Part shown: one piece after another, positions 24,903 through 33,999 of the stretch
Layout of the letters: each line of letters begins with the position of its first letter
How positions within the stretch are numbered: position 1 is the stretch's first letter
Assembly (NCBI GenBank): GCA_944324965.1
Contig: CALUYH010000012.1
Coordinates: 1-38,351, forward strand
Length of the DNA stretch: 38,351 bases
Reading direction: 5' to 3'
From: Candidatus Avelusimicrobium gallinaceum
GTDB taxonomy: Bacteria > Elusimicrobiota > Elusimicrobia > Elusimicrobiales > Elusimicrobiaceae
Notes under the pieces: model-generated
Seen by the model: the letters and a program-made list of their open reading frames with translations, nothing else
What the model was told of the DNA's origin: nothing
Database searches by the model: none
Made by a program: the position numbers and the translations under genes

Positions 24903-24942
24903 TGGTATGCTTGATTTTATGTTATTTGGAGCTGGTTTACAA
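24903..24942. promoter_or_regulatory. divergent overlapping promoters of the polyene cluster
   Basis: On the minus strand TTGTAA (24942-24937), a 17-nt spacer and TAAAAT (24919-24914) form a near-ideal promoter for the methyltransferase. On the plus strand TGGTATGCT (24903-24911), an extended -10, points into the ketoreductase operon with GGAG at 24928-24931. The two overlap, so they may compete or be co-regulated. Confidence 0.5.
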
Positions 24943-25679
24943 TGAATCCTTCCGTCCCCCGCAAAATTGCTTTAGTAACCGGCGGCAGCCGCGGCATCGG
25001 TTTAGCGATTGCCAAACAGCTGGCGCAAGACGGTTTTGATATTTGGCTGAACTATCATTCCAACCACACCCGGGCGCAGGAAGCCCGCGCGGCCATAGAG
25101 GCCCTCGGCGCAAAATGCACCCTGCTGCCGTTTGACGTGGCGGACGAAACCGCCGTGAACAATGCGTTGCAGCCGCTTTTGCAGCAGCAGGCCCCGTATG
25201 CACTTATCAACAATGCCGGTATCCGCCGCGATAACCTGCTGGTGTGGATGAACGGCGCCGAATGGAACCAGGTGCTGCAAACGGTGCTGGGCGGATTTTT
25301 TAACGTGACCAAAGCCGTGCTAGGCGCGATGATTCACCAGCGGCAGGGGCGCATTGTCAACATTGCCTCGGCCGCGGCGCATGCCCCGGTGCCAGGCCAA
25401 ACCAACTACTCGGCCGCCAAGGCGGGCTTGGTGGGCGCCACACGCAGCTTGGCGCTGGAAGTGGCCAAGCGCAACATTTTGGTCAATGCCGTTTCGCCGG
25501 GGTTTATTGAAACCGATATGCTGGACGGTTTGCCGATGGATAAAATTTTGCCCCTTATCCCGCTGCGCCGCTTGGGCACCCCGCAGGAAGTGGCCGATAT
25601 GGTCAGCTTTTTGTGCTCGCCCAAAGCGTCGTACATTACGGGGCAGGCGTTTTCCGTTAACGGCGGCGTTTGTATGTAA
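24942..25679 (+). CDS. 3-oxoacyl-ACP reductase (FabG-type ketoreductase)
   Basis: The protein has 245 aa, a classical SDR. It shows GGSRGIG (residues 14-20), NNAG (90-93), Ser143 and the catalytic Tyr156/Lys160 (YSAAK), and ends FSVNGGVCM. It reduces the beta-keto group after each polyketide-like extension, as the ketoreductase of aryl-polyene synthesis does. First gene of the plus-strand operon; GGAG lies 10 nt before the ATG. Confidence 0.92.
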   Translation: MNPSVPRKIALVTGGSRGIGLAIAKQLAQDGFDIWLNYHSNHTRAQEARAAIEALGAKCTLLPFDVADETAVNNALQPLLQQQAPYALINNAGIRRDNLLVWMNGAEWNQVLQTVLGGFFNVTKAVLGAMIHQRQGRIVNIASAAAHAPVPGQTNYSAAKAGLVGATRSLALEVAKRNILVNAVSPGFIETDMLDGLPMDKILPLIPLRRLGTPQEVADMVSFLCSPKASYITGQAFSVNGGVCM

Positions 25680-25720
25680 GCCGCCCATTGCTTAAGTTGT
25701 AATCTCTTTTGGATTTGTGT

Positions 25721-26944
25721 ATGCGTGATACTTCTGGGAAAGTTGTGATAACCGGGATGGGGGCCGTTTCCCCTTTCGGGGCGGGCGTGGAAGCCCTATG
25801 GAACGGGCTGGCCGCAGGAACCGGCTGTATGCACACCGTGCCTGAACTGGAAGCCCTGCCGATGGTAAAAACCAAAGTGGCGGCCACCGTGCCGGAAATG
25901 GACTTTTCCTACATTCCGCGCCAAGCCCGCCGCTCCATGAGCCGTATGGCTTTTTACGCCTACGCCGCCGCGCAGGAAGCCCTGCGCCAGGCCGGGTATA
26001 CGACTCCGCCCGACGGGTTGGGCTTTTTTATGGGGTCTACCCTAAACAGCATTTCCGTCTGGCTTAAAATCACCGCCCAATGCCAAGCCAACCACCTGGA
26101 ACTGATTAAAACGTCCGATTTCTTGCAGATTATGAACCATTCCCCGCTGGCCACGGTGGCCCAAGCGCTTAAAATCAACGGCCCCAGCGTGGGGGCGGCG
26201 GGCGCGTGCGCCACGGGGCTGATGAACCTGGGGCTTGGGTATATGGCCGTCAAAAGCGGCTGGCTCAAGCAGGCGCTGTGCGGCGGGACGGAAGAATACC
26301 ATCCGATGTTCAGCGCGTGTTTTGACGTCATGCAAGCCACCAGCTACAATTTTAACGACGCCCCTTCGCAAGCGTGCCGTCCGTTTGACAAAGACCGAAC
26401 GGGCTTGGTCGCTTCGGAAGGGTGCGGCCTGCTCTTTTTGGAGCGGGAAGAAGACGCCCGCGCCCGCGGGGCCGTTATTTTGGGGGAGATTATCGGTTTT
26501 GCGTCCAACACGGATACGGAAAACATTGCCTATCCGTCGGCCGCCACGCTGCAAGCGTGTATGCAGGCCGCGCTGGACGACGCCCACTTGCAACCCCGGC
26601 AGGTGGACGTATTAAACGCACACGCCACCGGCACGCTGATTGGGGATATTGCCGAAAGCCGGGCCGCTTATCAGGTGTTCGGCCCGCACATCCGCACCAA
26701 CAGTTTAAAGGGCGCCCTGGGCCACAGTATGGGGGCCAGCGGCGCGCTGGAAACAATTGCCTGCGTGCAAATGCTGCAAAAGCAGTTTTTGCTTCCCACG
26801 CAAAACCTGCACGAACCCGACGAACGCTGCGGCGCGCTGGATTATATTACGTCCGGCACGGCGGGGAAAGCAGACATTATTTTAAAAAACAGTTTTGCCA
26901 TCGGCGGCAACAATTGTTCGCTATTGTTAAGGAGAGTCCCGTGA
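25721..26944 (+). CDS. beta-ketoacyl-ACP synthase (KS 1)
   Basis: The protein has 407 aa, full FabF-like length. The triad is intact: Cys163 (GACATG), His301 (NAHATGT) and His335 (GHSMGASG), with the closing FAIGGNNCSLLL. It condenses malonyl-ACP with the growing polyene chain. The ATG at 25721 is preferred over a TTG four codons earlier. No good Shine-Dalgarno sequence is visible in the 41-bp gap after the ketoreductase. It overlaps the following ACP by 4 bp. Confidence 0.93.
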   Translation: MRDTSGKVVITGMGAVSPFGAGVEALWNGLAAGTGCMHTVPELEALPMVKTKVAATVPEMDFSYIPRQARRSMSRMAFYAYAAAQEALRQAGYTTPPDGLGFFMGSTLNSISVWLKITAQCQANHLELIKTSDFLQIMNHSPLATVAQALKINGPSVGAAGACATGLMNLGLGYMAVKSGWLKQALCGGTEEYHPMFSACFDVMQATSYNFNDAPSQACRPFDKDRTGLVASEGCGLLFLEREEDARARGAVILGEIIGFASNTDTENIAYPSAATLQACMQAALDDAHLQPRQVDVLNAHATGTLIGDIAESRAAYQVFGPHIRTNSLKGALGHSMGASGALETIACVQMLQKQFLLPTQNLHEPDERCGALDYITSGTAGKADIILKNSFAIGGNNCSLLLRRVP

Positions 26945-27201
26945 TTACAAAAGAAGAAATTATCCAAAAAACCAACGAAGCCTTAAAGAAAGAATTTGAA
27001 CTGACGGACGCGCAACTCGTTCCCACGGCGCGTTTGAAAGACGATTTGGGGCTGGACAGCTTGGACGCGGTAGATATGATTGTCGTGCTGGAGCAGCAAT
27101 TCGGCGTCGTGCTGCGGCAAGGGTACGATATGCGCAGTATGGTGACGCTGAACGATTTGTACAACTTTATTGAACATTTAGCCCAGGAGCACAAAGCCTG
27201 A
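26941..27201 (+). CDS. acyl carrier protein 1
   Basis: The protein has 86 aa. The phosphopantetheine site is DLGLDSLDAVDM with Ser40. It carries the growing acyl/aryl chain. Start GTG at 26941 sits 8 nt after AAGGAG and overlaps the KS stop (GTGA). The family is small and acidic, as here. A larger open frame covering this gene in the same reading frame begins far inside the KS gene and is not the real start. Confidence 0.93.
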   Translation: MITKEEIIQKTNEALKKEFELTDAQLVPTARLKDDLGLDSLDAVDMIVVLEQQFGVVLRQGYDMRSMVTLNDLYNFIEHLAQEHKA

Positions 27202-27203
27202 TT

Positions 27204-27914
27204 ATGTATTGGCTGCGCACGGTTTTCAATACGCTGGTGTACGGCACGGGGGCGATTGTCTGGCTGATGATTTCCGCCGTGGCGGCCCGCCCGTGGATAA
27301 AAACCGGCGCGCAAGTGCGCAAATTGGTGTATTGGCAGTCGCGCGGAATTTTGTTTTTTATGCGCCTGTGCGCCAAAAGCTGGCGCGTGGAACCGGCCCC
27401 GCGGCCGCAGGGCCCGGCGGTGGTGGCGGCCAATCACGCCTCGTCGCTGGATTTGTATTGCGTGGCGGCGCTGGGGTTTAACAATGTGATGTACATTACC
27501 AAAGGCTGGGTGTTCCGGCTGCCGTTTTTCCGCTTTGTCATGAAGCGCGCCGGCTATATAGACGCCGAAACCACACCGCCCGATGAAATGCTGACCCGCT
27601 GCCGCCGTGCGGCGGAAGCCGGGTGCGACATTGTGGTGTTCCCGCAAGGCTCGCGCCGCAACCCGCAGGGGCGGTTTAAAAGCGGGGCTTTCTATTTGGC
27701 CGAAAAACTGAACATGCCGGTCATCCCGGTGGCCATTGGCGGCACGGGGCAAATGCTGGCGCCGGGGTCTGTGTGGCTCCACCCGTCCGACATTGTGCTT
27801 AAATCGCTGCCCCCTATCCGCCCGGACGAATTTTCCGGCCCGCTCGTCCACTTGGAAATGGCCCGCCGCACCAAAAGTGTCATTATGCAATTTTTGCAAG
27901 GAGAAACCTTATGA
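27204..27914 (+). CDS. PlsC-type 1-acylglycerol-3-phosphate acyltransferase family protein
   Basis: The protein has 236 aa. The acyltransferase motifs are NHASSLD (His78, Asp83, HX4D) and FPQGSRRNP near residue 150, with an N-terminal hydrophobic segment (8-28) for inner-membrane binding. In this context it probably transfers the polyene or another acyl chain to a glycerophospholipid-like acceptor, rather than serving general phospholipid synthesis. Two bases separate it from the ACP. Confidence 0.87.
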   Translation: MYWLRTVFNTLVYGTGAIVWLMISAVAARPWIKTGAQVRKLVYWQSRGILFFMRLCAKSWRVEPAPRPQGPAVVAANHASSLDLYCVAALGFNNVMYITKGWVFRLPFFRFVMKRAGYIDAETTPPDEMLTRCRRAAEAGCDIVVFPQGSRRNPQGRFKSGAFYLAEKLNMPVIPVAIGGTGQMLAPGSVWLHPSDIVLKSLPPIRPDEFSGPLVHLEMARRTKSVIMQFLQGETL

Positions 27915-28297
27915 AAAAGTTAGCCGGTATTTTGCTTTGCGCGCTCGTATGCGCGGCCGGGTGCCGTTCGTTGGCGCCCGTGCACAACATTACGGATAAA
28001 ACGGTGGTCGTGGCCGAACACACCACCCTGCAGGACGCTATTTTGTCGGCCGGGGCGTTAAAACACTGGGATATGCAAATCGTGCGGCCGGGGCTTATCC
28101 GGGCGGATTTGTTCATCCGCAGCCACGAAGTAAGCGTGGATATTGCCTATACGGACAGTTCGTATTCCATCACCTATGTTTCCAGCAAAAATATGAAATA
28201 TAAGGAAAAAAAGAATACGATTCACCCCAAGTATAACCAGTGGATCCGCAATTTGGACGCCGCCATTATGCGCCAGGCGCGCGTGCCCCAGTTATGA
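27911..28297 (+). CDS. small lipoprotein of unknown function
   Basis: The protein has 128 aa. A lipoprotein signal peptide (MKKLAGILLCALVCAAGC) has its lipobox Cys at residue 18. The mature part of about 110 residues is beta-rich (HEVSVDIAYTDSSYSITYV) with a basic KYKEKKN patch. I recognise no named family. It overlaps both neighbours by 4 bp inside the polyene operon, so it likely assists envelope transport or anchoring of the product. Confidence 0.75.
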   Translation: MKKLAGILLCALVCAAGCRSLAPVHNITDKTVVVAEHTTLQDAILSAGALKHWDMQIVRPGLIRADLFIRSHEVSVDIAYTDSSYSITYVSSKNMKYKEKKNTIHPKYNQWIRNLDAAIMRQARVPQL

Positions 28298-28734
28298 CGG
28301 AACCGTTTGCCCTGCAGGTGCTGGACCTGCTGCCCCATCGCCCGCCCATGCGGCTGATTGACGGCGTGTTGTCCGTGCAGGACACTGCCTGCGAGGTGCG
28401 CAGCGTCATCGGCCCGGACCATTTGTTTTTGCGGGCGGACGGCACGCTGGCGCCGGAAGCGTTTTGCGAGATGATCGCCCAGGGCTACGCCATTGGCGAG
28501 GCTTTGCGCCGCCAGCGGGCCGGCTTATCCACTAACGGCGGAGGCTACCTGGCCAGCATACGCAATTTGGACGTGCACGCCTTGGCCCGCCGGGGCGACG
28601 AACTGCACACGCAGGTTACCATTCAGGAAGATTTTGACAATATGCGCATTGCCGCGGGCACCGTACGGCGGGGGGAAACCTGCCTGGCCACGGCGGTGGT
28701 CTATATTTATTTATGGGAAAACAAACCCTTATGA
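28294..28734 (+). CDS. hotdog-fold 3-hydroxyacyl-ACP dehydratase 1
   Basis: The protein has 146 aa. It is a single hotdog domain starting LLPHRPPMRLIDGV, as in FabZ/FabA-like dehydratases of polyene clusters, with the acidic helix EAFCEMIAQGYAIG near residue 52. It lacks the HFPG-type motif of the second dehydratase, so the two are not equivalent. It probably forms the conjugated trans double bonds. The ATG at 28294 overlaps the lipoprotein stop by 4 bp; an earlier in-frame start inside that gene is rejected. Confidence 0.85.
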   Translation: MTEPFALQVLDLLPHRPPMRLIDGVLSVQDTACEVRSVIGPDHLFLRADGTLAPEAFCEMIAQGYAIGEALRRQRAGLSTNGGGYLASIRNLDVHALARRGDELHTQVTIQEDFDNMRIAAGTVRRGETCLATAVVYIYLWENKPL

Positions 28735-29360
28735 AACTGTTTTATATCTTGGCTGTGTTGGGGTGGAGTGTGTCCGCCGTGTGGGCGGGCGAAGTGCCTC
28801 CGCCCCAACCGGCGGAAGTTTCGCAGCCGGGCGCCCAAACGCCGTTGGCTGCCCTGGCCGCGCGTTTTAACGCGGTGCAAACCATCCGCAGCCGCTTCGT
28901 GCAGGAAAAACAAATGGCTATGCTCACCGAACCGCTGGTCAGCACGGGCTCGTTTGTGTTTACGCGCACGCCGGCGCAGCTGCGCTGGGAATATCAAACG
29001 CCTTTTCAAAACGGGTTTTTGATTACCGACGGCCAATCCTTCCGCCTGGACAAAGGCCAAAAACAGCCGCTTAAAAACAAACTGGCCACACAGGTGGCGC
29101 AGCAAATGTTTGTGTGGCTGGCGTTTGACGTACAAACCCTTTCCAAAACGTACCGCCTGGAACCCTTTGACGGCGGAATGAAACTCACGCCGCTGGCGGC
29201 CAAAAATTCACCGGTGGCGGCCATTTCCGTATGGTTCGCGCCGGACAATCCGCAGGCCGTGTCCCGCATAGAAATGACGGAAGCAAACGGGGATAAAACC
29301 GTCCTCCGCTTTTCCGATACGCACATCAACCAACCCTTGCCGGCGGGAGCGTTTGAATGA
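28731..29360 (+). CDS. LolA-like periplasmic lipoprotein/lipid carrier
   Basis: The protein has 209 aa. It has a Sec signal peptide (MKLFYILAVLGWSVSAVWA, cut after Ala19). The LolA fold follows: LAARFNAVQTIRSRFVQEKQ, GSFVFTRTPAQLRWEY, FLITDGQSF. LolA carries lipoproteins across the periplasm. LolA-like members of aryl-polyene clusters are thought to shuttle the polyene lipid toward the outer membrane, with the MMPL exporter as partner; that exporter is the next gene, overlapping by 4 bp. Confidence 0.88.
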   Translation: MKLFYILAVLGWSVSAVWAGEVPPPQPAEVSQPGAQTPLAALAARFNAVQTIRSRFVQEKQMAMLTEPLVSTGSFVFTRTPAQLRWEYQTPFQNGFLITDGQSFRLDKGQKQPLKNKLATQVAQQMFVWLAFDVQTLSKTYRLEPFDGGMKLTPLAAKNSPVAAISVWFAPDNPQAVSRIEMTEANGDKTVLRFSDTHINQPLPAGAFE

Positions 29361-31633
29361 ACGCGTGGGCGTTCTTCGCGCGTTACAAACACGTAACGGC
29401 GGGCCTTCTGCTGGCGCTGTTGGCCGCGTGTCTGTACGGGTTGTTTCAGTTGCGGCCGGATGAAACCATCCACGCTTTATTGCCCGCTTCCGTGCGGGGG
29501 CAGGTGGAACTGTTTGAACACTCCCCGCTGCAAAAAAAATTAATCGTAGCCACCGAAAGCGACGACCCTGCCGCCGCGCAGGAAGCCGCGCAAACCTTGC
29601 GCGGGCAGTTGGCCCGGGCCGGGCTCATCACGCCGCCGCCGGCCCTGTCGGCCGATTTCCCGCTTCGTTTGTATCGGGCGTTGGCGCCGCGTTTTTCGCC
29701 GCAGGACGAACGCCAAACCGAACCGCGCCTCACCCCGCAGGCGGTGGACGAAAAAATGGCTCACAATTACGAGCAGTTGTTTTCCCTGCAATCGTTTTTG
29801 CTGGGCGGGCTGTTGTGGGCGGACCCGCTGGGGCTGACCGATTTAATGACGCAAAAACTGCAAGCGTTCTCCACGCTGACGGACAAGCCGTATCAGGACG
29901 GGTTTTTCGCGTCGCCGGACGAACGCGTGTGGGTGGCAATGTACGACCTGCCGACCGGGTCCGCGCAGTTTAGCCGGGTGGAGCAATTTGCCGCGCAGTT
30001 TGCCCGCCTGGCGCAGGACCTGCCGCAAGGGGTGCGGGCGTTCTACTTGGGCGCCTTGCGTTACACGCAGGAAAACGTATCCGTCATTCGCCGGGATTTA
30101 ATCAAAATTACGGTGTTGGCGTTTGCGGCGCTGGCGGCGGTGTTTTGGCTGTTTTTGCGGCATCGGTCGGCGTTGCTGATTTACCTGCTGCCGGTGTTTA
30201 TTTTGCCGCCCGCCGCGCTGGCTACGTATGCGGTGTTTGGCGGATTATCCGGCATTACGCTGGGGTTTGGCAGTGTGGTGGCGGGGCTGTCGGTGGATTA
30301 TTCGGTCTATATCTTTTTTGCGCTGAGCCACAGCCCGCTGGGGGCGCAGGAAACCGTTGCCCATATGCGGCGGCATTTGGTGTATAACTACATTACGTCC
30401 CTGCTGTGCTTTGCGGCGTTGGCGTGTTCGTCGGTGGAGTTATTCCGGCAGATTGCGGTGTTCTCGGCCGTCGGGCTGACGCTGGCGTTGGGGCTGGCCC
30501 TGTATATTTTTCCGCATTATTGGACGAACCTGCCCGTGCTGCCGGGTACGGCGGCGGAACGCGCGCTGCGGCCGCTTTCGCAACGGGCGGCGGCGGTGGC
30601 GTTTGGCGTGCTGTTGCTGTGGGGCGGCGTGGGGGTAGCGTTGTGCCATTACAGTGCACAGCTGGAAGATTTAAACACCCAAACGGCACTTTTCCGGCGG
30701 GACCGCGCCGCATTTGACCGCGTGTTCGGGCGCGAACAGCAAACCAATGCTCTGCTGTTTGTGCTGGGCAACACGCCCGAGGAAGCGCTGGAACGTTCCG
30801 AACGGCTTTCGCGCCGTTTGCCCGCACCGTTGGCCGCGGTGCAGCTGGTGCCGTCGGACGCTGCCCGGCAGGAAAACCTGGCACGCTGGCGGGCGTTTTG
30901 GTCGGAAGACCGCGTGAAAAACTTGCGCCACACGGTAGCGCAAGCAGGAGCCAAATGGAAGTTTAAGCCCGAAGCGTTTGAACCTTTTTTTGACAGTTTA
31001 AAAAACACCGTTTCCCCGGCGGACGATGTGGACTTTACGGCTTTTTACAACCCGCTTGCCCAACTGCCGGACGGTCGCACCGCGGCCATACACATTGTGC
31101 CCAATCAGCCGGCCTACCGCCAGGCGGCGGAAGAAAACGGCGCAGTGTTTTTGTCGGCCGCGCAGCTGCAGACGGATTTGTTTGCCGCGGTAAAATATGA
31201 GGCGCTCAAAATTGTCTGCCTGGCGTTGGCGTTTAACCTGCTGGCGGTGGGGGTACTGTTCAGAAGCGTCAAAAAAGCGCTCCTGGCGTTTATCCCGGTG
31301 GTGGGGGCGGGGTGCTGTGTGTTCGGGTGTTTTTGGCTGTTTGGCGTGCAAGTTAATTTATTGGTGCTGGTGTTTCTGCCGCTTTTAATCGGGCTTACCT
31401 TGGATTACGGTATTTTCCAGGTGATGAAATATCAGCCGGGGGCCGCCCGCCCCGTGTACGACAGCCGCGCCCTGGCGGCGGCGGCGCTTTCCACGCTGGC
31501 GGGGTTTGGCGTGCTGGCGCTGGCGCAGCACCGGGTGCTGTTTTTAATCGGGCTGTCTTCGCTGTTGGGCATTGGCGGGGCGATGGTGAGCGCCTTGTAT
31601 ATTTTGCCGGCTTTTTGCCGAGGGGAAAAATGA
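29357..31633 (+). CDS. MMPL/RND-superfamily exporter
   Basis: The protein has 758 aa, built as two similar halves. Each half has one membrane helix, a large periplasmic domain and about five further helices. The family Asp-Tyr pairs are kept in both halves: Asp314 (GLSVDYSVYIFF) and Asp683 (GLTLDYGIF), the proton-relay positions. TM1 lies at about residues 12-30. It probably extracts the polyene lipid from the inner membrane and hands it to the LolA-like protein. Overlaps both neighbours by 4 bp. Confidence 0.92.
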   Translation: MNAWAFFARYKHVTAGLLLALLAACLYGLFQLRPDETIHALLPASVRGQVELFEHSPLQKKLIVATESDDPAAAQEAAQTLRGQLARAGLITPPPALSADFPLRLYRALAPRFSPQDERQTEPRLTPQAVDEKMAHNYEQLFSLQSFLLGGLLWADPLGLTDLMTQKLQAFSTLTDKPYQDGFFASPDERVWVAMYDLPTGSAQFSRVEQFAAQFARLAQDLPQGVRAFYLGALRYTQENVSVIRRDLIKITVLAFAALAAVFWLFLRHRSALLIYLLPVFILPPAALATYAVFGGLSGITLGFGSVVAGLSVDYSVYIFFALSHSPLGAQETVAHMRRHLVYNYITSLLCFAALACSSVELFRQIAVFSAVGLTLALGLALYIFPHYWTNLPVLPGTAAERALRPLSQRAAAVAFGVLLLWGGVGVALCHYSAQLEDLNTQTALFRRDRAAFDRVFGREQQTNALLFVLGNTPEEALERSERLSRRLPAPLAAVQLVPSDAARQENLARWRAFWSEDRVKNLRHTVAQAGAKWKFKPEAFEPFFDSLKNTVSPADDVDFTAFYNPLAQLPDGRTAAIHIVPNQPAYRQAAEENGAVFLSAAQLQTDLFAAVKYEALKIVCLALAFNLLAVGVLFRSVKKALLAFIPVVGAGCCVFGCFWLFGVQVNLLVLVFLPLLIGLTLDYGIFQVMKYQPGAARPVYDSRALAAAALSTLAGFGVLALAQHRVLFLIGLSSLLGIGGAMVSALYILPAFCRGEK

Positions 31634-32043
31634 GAATTGCGTGTTTGATAAGCCTTTTGTGGCTGGCGGGCTGCGCCAGCGGCCTTACGTATCGGCCGGC
31701 GCCGCAAACGCCGGTGGACGTGGCGCGGGCGGTGCGGGTTTCGGCCGTGTACCAGCCGTACGAACTGTACTTTAACGCGCTGTCGTATTACGACGGGTCG
31801 TCCGTGCGGATGGTGCTGCTGACGGAAATGGGCACGCCGCTGGCCGATTTGACCGTCACTTCGCAGGATATTTTTATGCACGCGCGCCAGCCGCAGCTGC
31901 CCAAACGGTTTTTAAAAGAAGTGGCCCGCCTGGCCCGCGCAAAATTTTTTACACCGTGCCCGGAAACGGAATTTACGTATCAAAGCGCCAAAAGCCGGGG
32001 CACCTTTGAGGTGCAGACGGTGCAGGGGGATGTATGTCGGTAG
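31630..32043 (+). CDS. lipoprotein, DUF3261-like
   Basis: The protein has 137 aa. A signal peptide with lipobox LAGC has its Cys near residue 15. The mature part (ELYFNALSYYDGSSVRMVLLTEMGTP followed by LPKRFLKEVARL) resembles the DUF3261-type lipoproteins found in aryl-polyene clusters. The family call is tentative because it rests on memory of context and length. It may be an outer-membrane acceptor for the product. The ATG at 31630 overlaps the exporter stop by 4 bp. Confidence 0.7.
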   Translation: MRIACLISLLWLAGCASGLTYRPAPQTPVDVARAVRVSAVYQPYELYFNALSYYDGSSVRMVLLTEMGTPLADLTVTSQDIFMHARQPQLPKRFLKEVARLARAKFFTPCPETEFTYQSAKSRGTFEVQTVQGDVCR

Positions 32044-32393
32044 AAGAAGCCGTGGCCGCCAGCTTCCAGGGGGAGCAGGACGGCGCCTATGTGTACCGCC
32101 TCGGGGCGGATTTCCCGGCGTTTAACGGGCACTTTCCCGGGCAGCCGATTTTGCCGGCGGTGTGCCAAATCAGTTTGAGTGTGGACGCGCTTTCGCGCCG
32201 GTTGGGCCGCCCGGTAGACGTGCAAAAAATCGTACGCGCCAAATTTGTAAAACCCATTTTGCCGGGGACGTGCGCGCACGTGCGGCTGACGGACCAGGGC
32301 GCGGGCCGGTTTTCGGCCGAGCTTATTTCGGCCGCCGACGGCGGCAAGTGCAGCCAGATCAGCTTTTTTGTAACCTTTAAGGAAACGTTATGA
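32034..32393 (+). CDS. hotdog-fold 3-hydroxyacyl-ACP dehydratase 2 (FabZ/A-like)
   Basis: The protein has 119 aa. The active-site segment FNGHFPGQPILPAVCQ, with His33, is that of FabZ/FabA-type dehydratases. It is shorter than FabZ (about 145 aa) but covers the hotdog core. It overlaps the upstream lipoprotein by 10 bp and the thioesterase by 4 bp. Paired with the first dehydratase, it matches the two dehydratases of aryl-polyene systems. Confidence 0.87.
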   Translation: MSVEEAVAASFQGEQDGAYVYRLGADFPAFNGHFPGQPILPAVCQISLSVDALSRRLGRPVDVQKIVRAKFVKPILPGTCAHVRLTDQGAGRFSAELISAADGGKCSQISFFVTFKETL

Positions 32394-32860
32394 CCAAAAC
32401 CAACTATTTTGAACAATCTCCCGCCCTGCCGGCCCCGCTGGAAAAATCCGTTTTCCGCACGGTGCGGTTTAACGAAATTGACCCGATGGGCATTATGTGG
32501 CACGGGCATTATGCTTCGTTTATAGAAGACGCCCGCGTGGCCCTGGGCAACAGTTTGGGCATCGGCTACCAGGATTTTTACGACCACGGCGTAGCCATTC
32601 CCGTCCGCCAGCTGCATGTGGATTATCTCTCTCCGCTGTACTACGGCAAAACGTACGAAATCAAGGCGCGGCTGTTTTATTCGGAAGCGGCGCGGCTGAA
32701 CTGCGACTTTACGATTTTGGACGAGTCCGGCCGCGTGATGACGCGCGCGTACAGCGTGCAGCTGCTGATAGACAAAGAACAGCGGCTTTTGCTGGAGTGG
32801 CCGGAATTTACCCGGCCGTTCTTCCGCGCGTGGAAAGAGGGCACTGTAAAAATCAAATGA
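32390..32860 (+). CDS. 4HBT-type acyl-CoA/ACP thioesterase
   Basis: The protein has 156 aa. The active-site stretch NEIDPMGIMWHGHYASFIEDAR, with catalytic Asp31, is that of the YbgC/4-hydroxybenzoyl-CoA thioesterase family. It may release stalled or finished chains, or hydrolyse the aryl thioester. Overlaps both neighbours by 4 bp. Confidence 0.9.
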   Translation: MTKTNYFEQSPALPAPLEKSVFRTVRFNEIDPMGIMWHGHYASFIEDARVALGNSLGIGYQDFYDHGVAIPVRQLHVDYLSPLYYGKTYEIKARLFYSEAARLNCDFTILDESGRVMTRAYSVQLLIDKEQRLLLEWPEFTRPFFRAWKEGTVKIK

Positions 32861-33999
32861 AGTACGTCATCGTCATCCCGCATTACAACCACCACCGCAC
32901 GCTGCGCGCGGTGGCGCAGGGATGTTTGGCCCAAGGACTGCCGGTGGCCGTGTTTGACGACGGCAGTACACCCTCCCCCGAAAAACAATTGGAAGGGCTG
33001 CCCGTATTTTTGAAACGGTTTGAGAAAAACCGCGGCAAAGGTGCCGTGATTTTGGACGCCGCCCGCTGGGCCGCGCAAGAAGGATATACGCACCTCATCA
33101 CCGTGGACGCGGACGGCCAGCACAATCCGCAGGACATCGGCCGTTTGCTGCAGGCCAGCCGCCGCGCACCGCACGCGCTGATTATCGGCAAGCGCCGTTT
33201 TAGCAAGGAGGTGCCGTTTGCCTCCCGCTTCGGGCGCAAGTTCGGCGGGTTTTGGATTCACCTGCAAACGGGCCAGGCCATCAGCGATATTCAAAGCGGG
33301 TTTCGGTGCTACCCGGTGGAAATTTTGCAGGATTTATCGTTCTGGACGCGGCGCTATACCTTTGAAGTGGAAGTGGTGGCACGCGCATGCTGGGCGGGCT
33401 TTGGCGTGGTGGAAACGGACGTGTCCGTCGCGTACCCCAAGGACCGTGTGTCGCACTTCAGCGTCTGGCGCGATAACCTGCGCCTGACGGTACTGAACAC
33501 GTATTTAACGTTCCGCGCCCTGTTGCCTATCCCGCACCGGCAGTACCGGGTGGAGCAAACGTCCGCCCCGGCCGTAAAGCTGAGCTTTTGGCAAATGCTG
33601 GTGCAGAACTTAAAACAGCCGGGCAACGTCACGCGCAATGCGTTTTCGGCCGCGTGGGGGATTTTTTGCGGAAGTATTGCGCTGCCGGGCATTCGGCAAG
33701 TGTTTTTGTTTTGGGGGTCGGGCTGGTGGAATTTGAACAAGATTTTAAGCATCGGGTTTGAAAAATTTTGCATCGGGCCGTTTGTGCCGGCCTTGTGCAT
33801 TGAAGTAGGGTTTTTTATGCGCCACGGGCAGTGGCTGACGGAATTTAATTTAACGACGCTGGGCCGGCAATTTTTGCAGCGGGTGGTGGAATGGGTGTTG
33901 GGCTCGCTTGTGGTGGCGCCGGTGCTGGCGGCGTGCACGTTTGGCGTGGTGTGGGTGATTGGACTTATGTTGCATAGGAGTGTGTGTGGACGCAGCTAA
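32857..33999 (+). CDS. family 2 glycosyltransferase with C-terminal DUF2062-like membrane domain
   Basis: The protein has 380 aa. The N-terminal GT2 domain (about 1-220) has PHYNHHRTL, FDDGST and VDADGQHNPQD (metal/nucleotide site near residue 85). The C-terminal part (about 235-375) has hydrophobic helices and the AAWGIFCGSIALPGIRQ segment that resembles DUF2062. This fusion type occurs in polyene clusters and may glycosylate the lipid or its head group at the inner membrane. The start at 32857 overlaps the thioesterase stop; an open frame extending far upstream is a shadow. Confidence 0.83.
   Translation: MKYVIVIPHYNHHRTLRAVAQGCLAQGLPVAVFDDGSTPSPEKQLEGLPVFLKRFEKNRGKGAVILDAARWAAQEGYTHLITVDADGQHNPQDIGRLLQASRRAPHALIIGKRRFSKEVPFASRFGRKFGGFWIHLQTGQAISDIQSGFRCYPVEILQDLSFWTRRYTFEVEVVARACWAGFGVVETDVSVAYPKDRVSHFSVWRDNLRLTVLNTYLTFRALLPIPHRQYRVEQTSAPAVKLSFWQMLVQNLKQPGNVTRNAFSAAWGIFCGSIALPGIRQVFLFWGSGWWNLNKILSIGFEKFCIGPFVPALCIEVGFFMRHGQWLTEFNLTTLGRQFLQRVVEWVLGSLVVAPVLAACTFGVVWVIGLMLHRSVCGRS

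Noticed and set aside
26422..26940. Upstream extension of ACP 1 inside the KS 1 gene
   Set aside because: The extra frame has biased Arg/Gly composition typical of a shadow. The GTG at 26941 has an ideal Shine-Dalgarno sequence and gives a normal 86-aa ACP.
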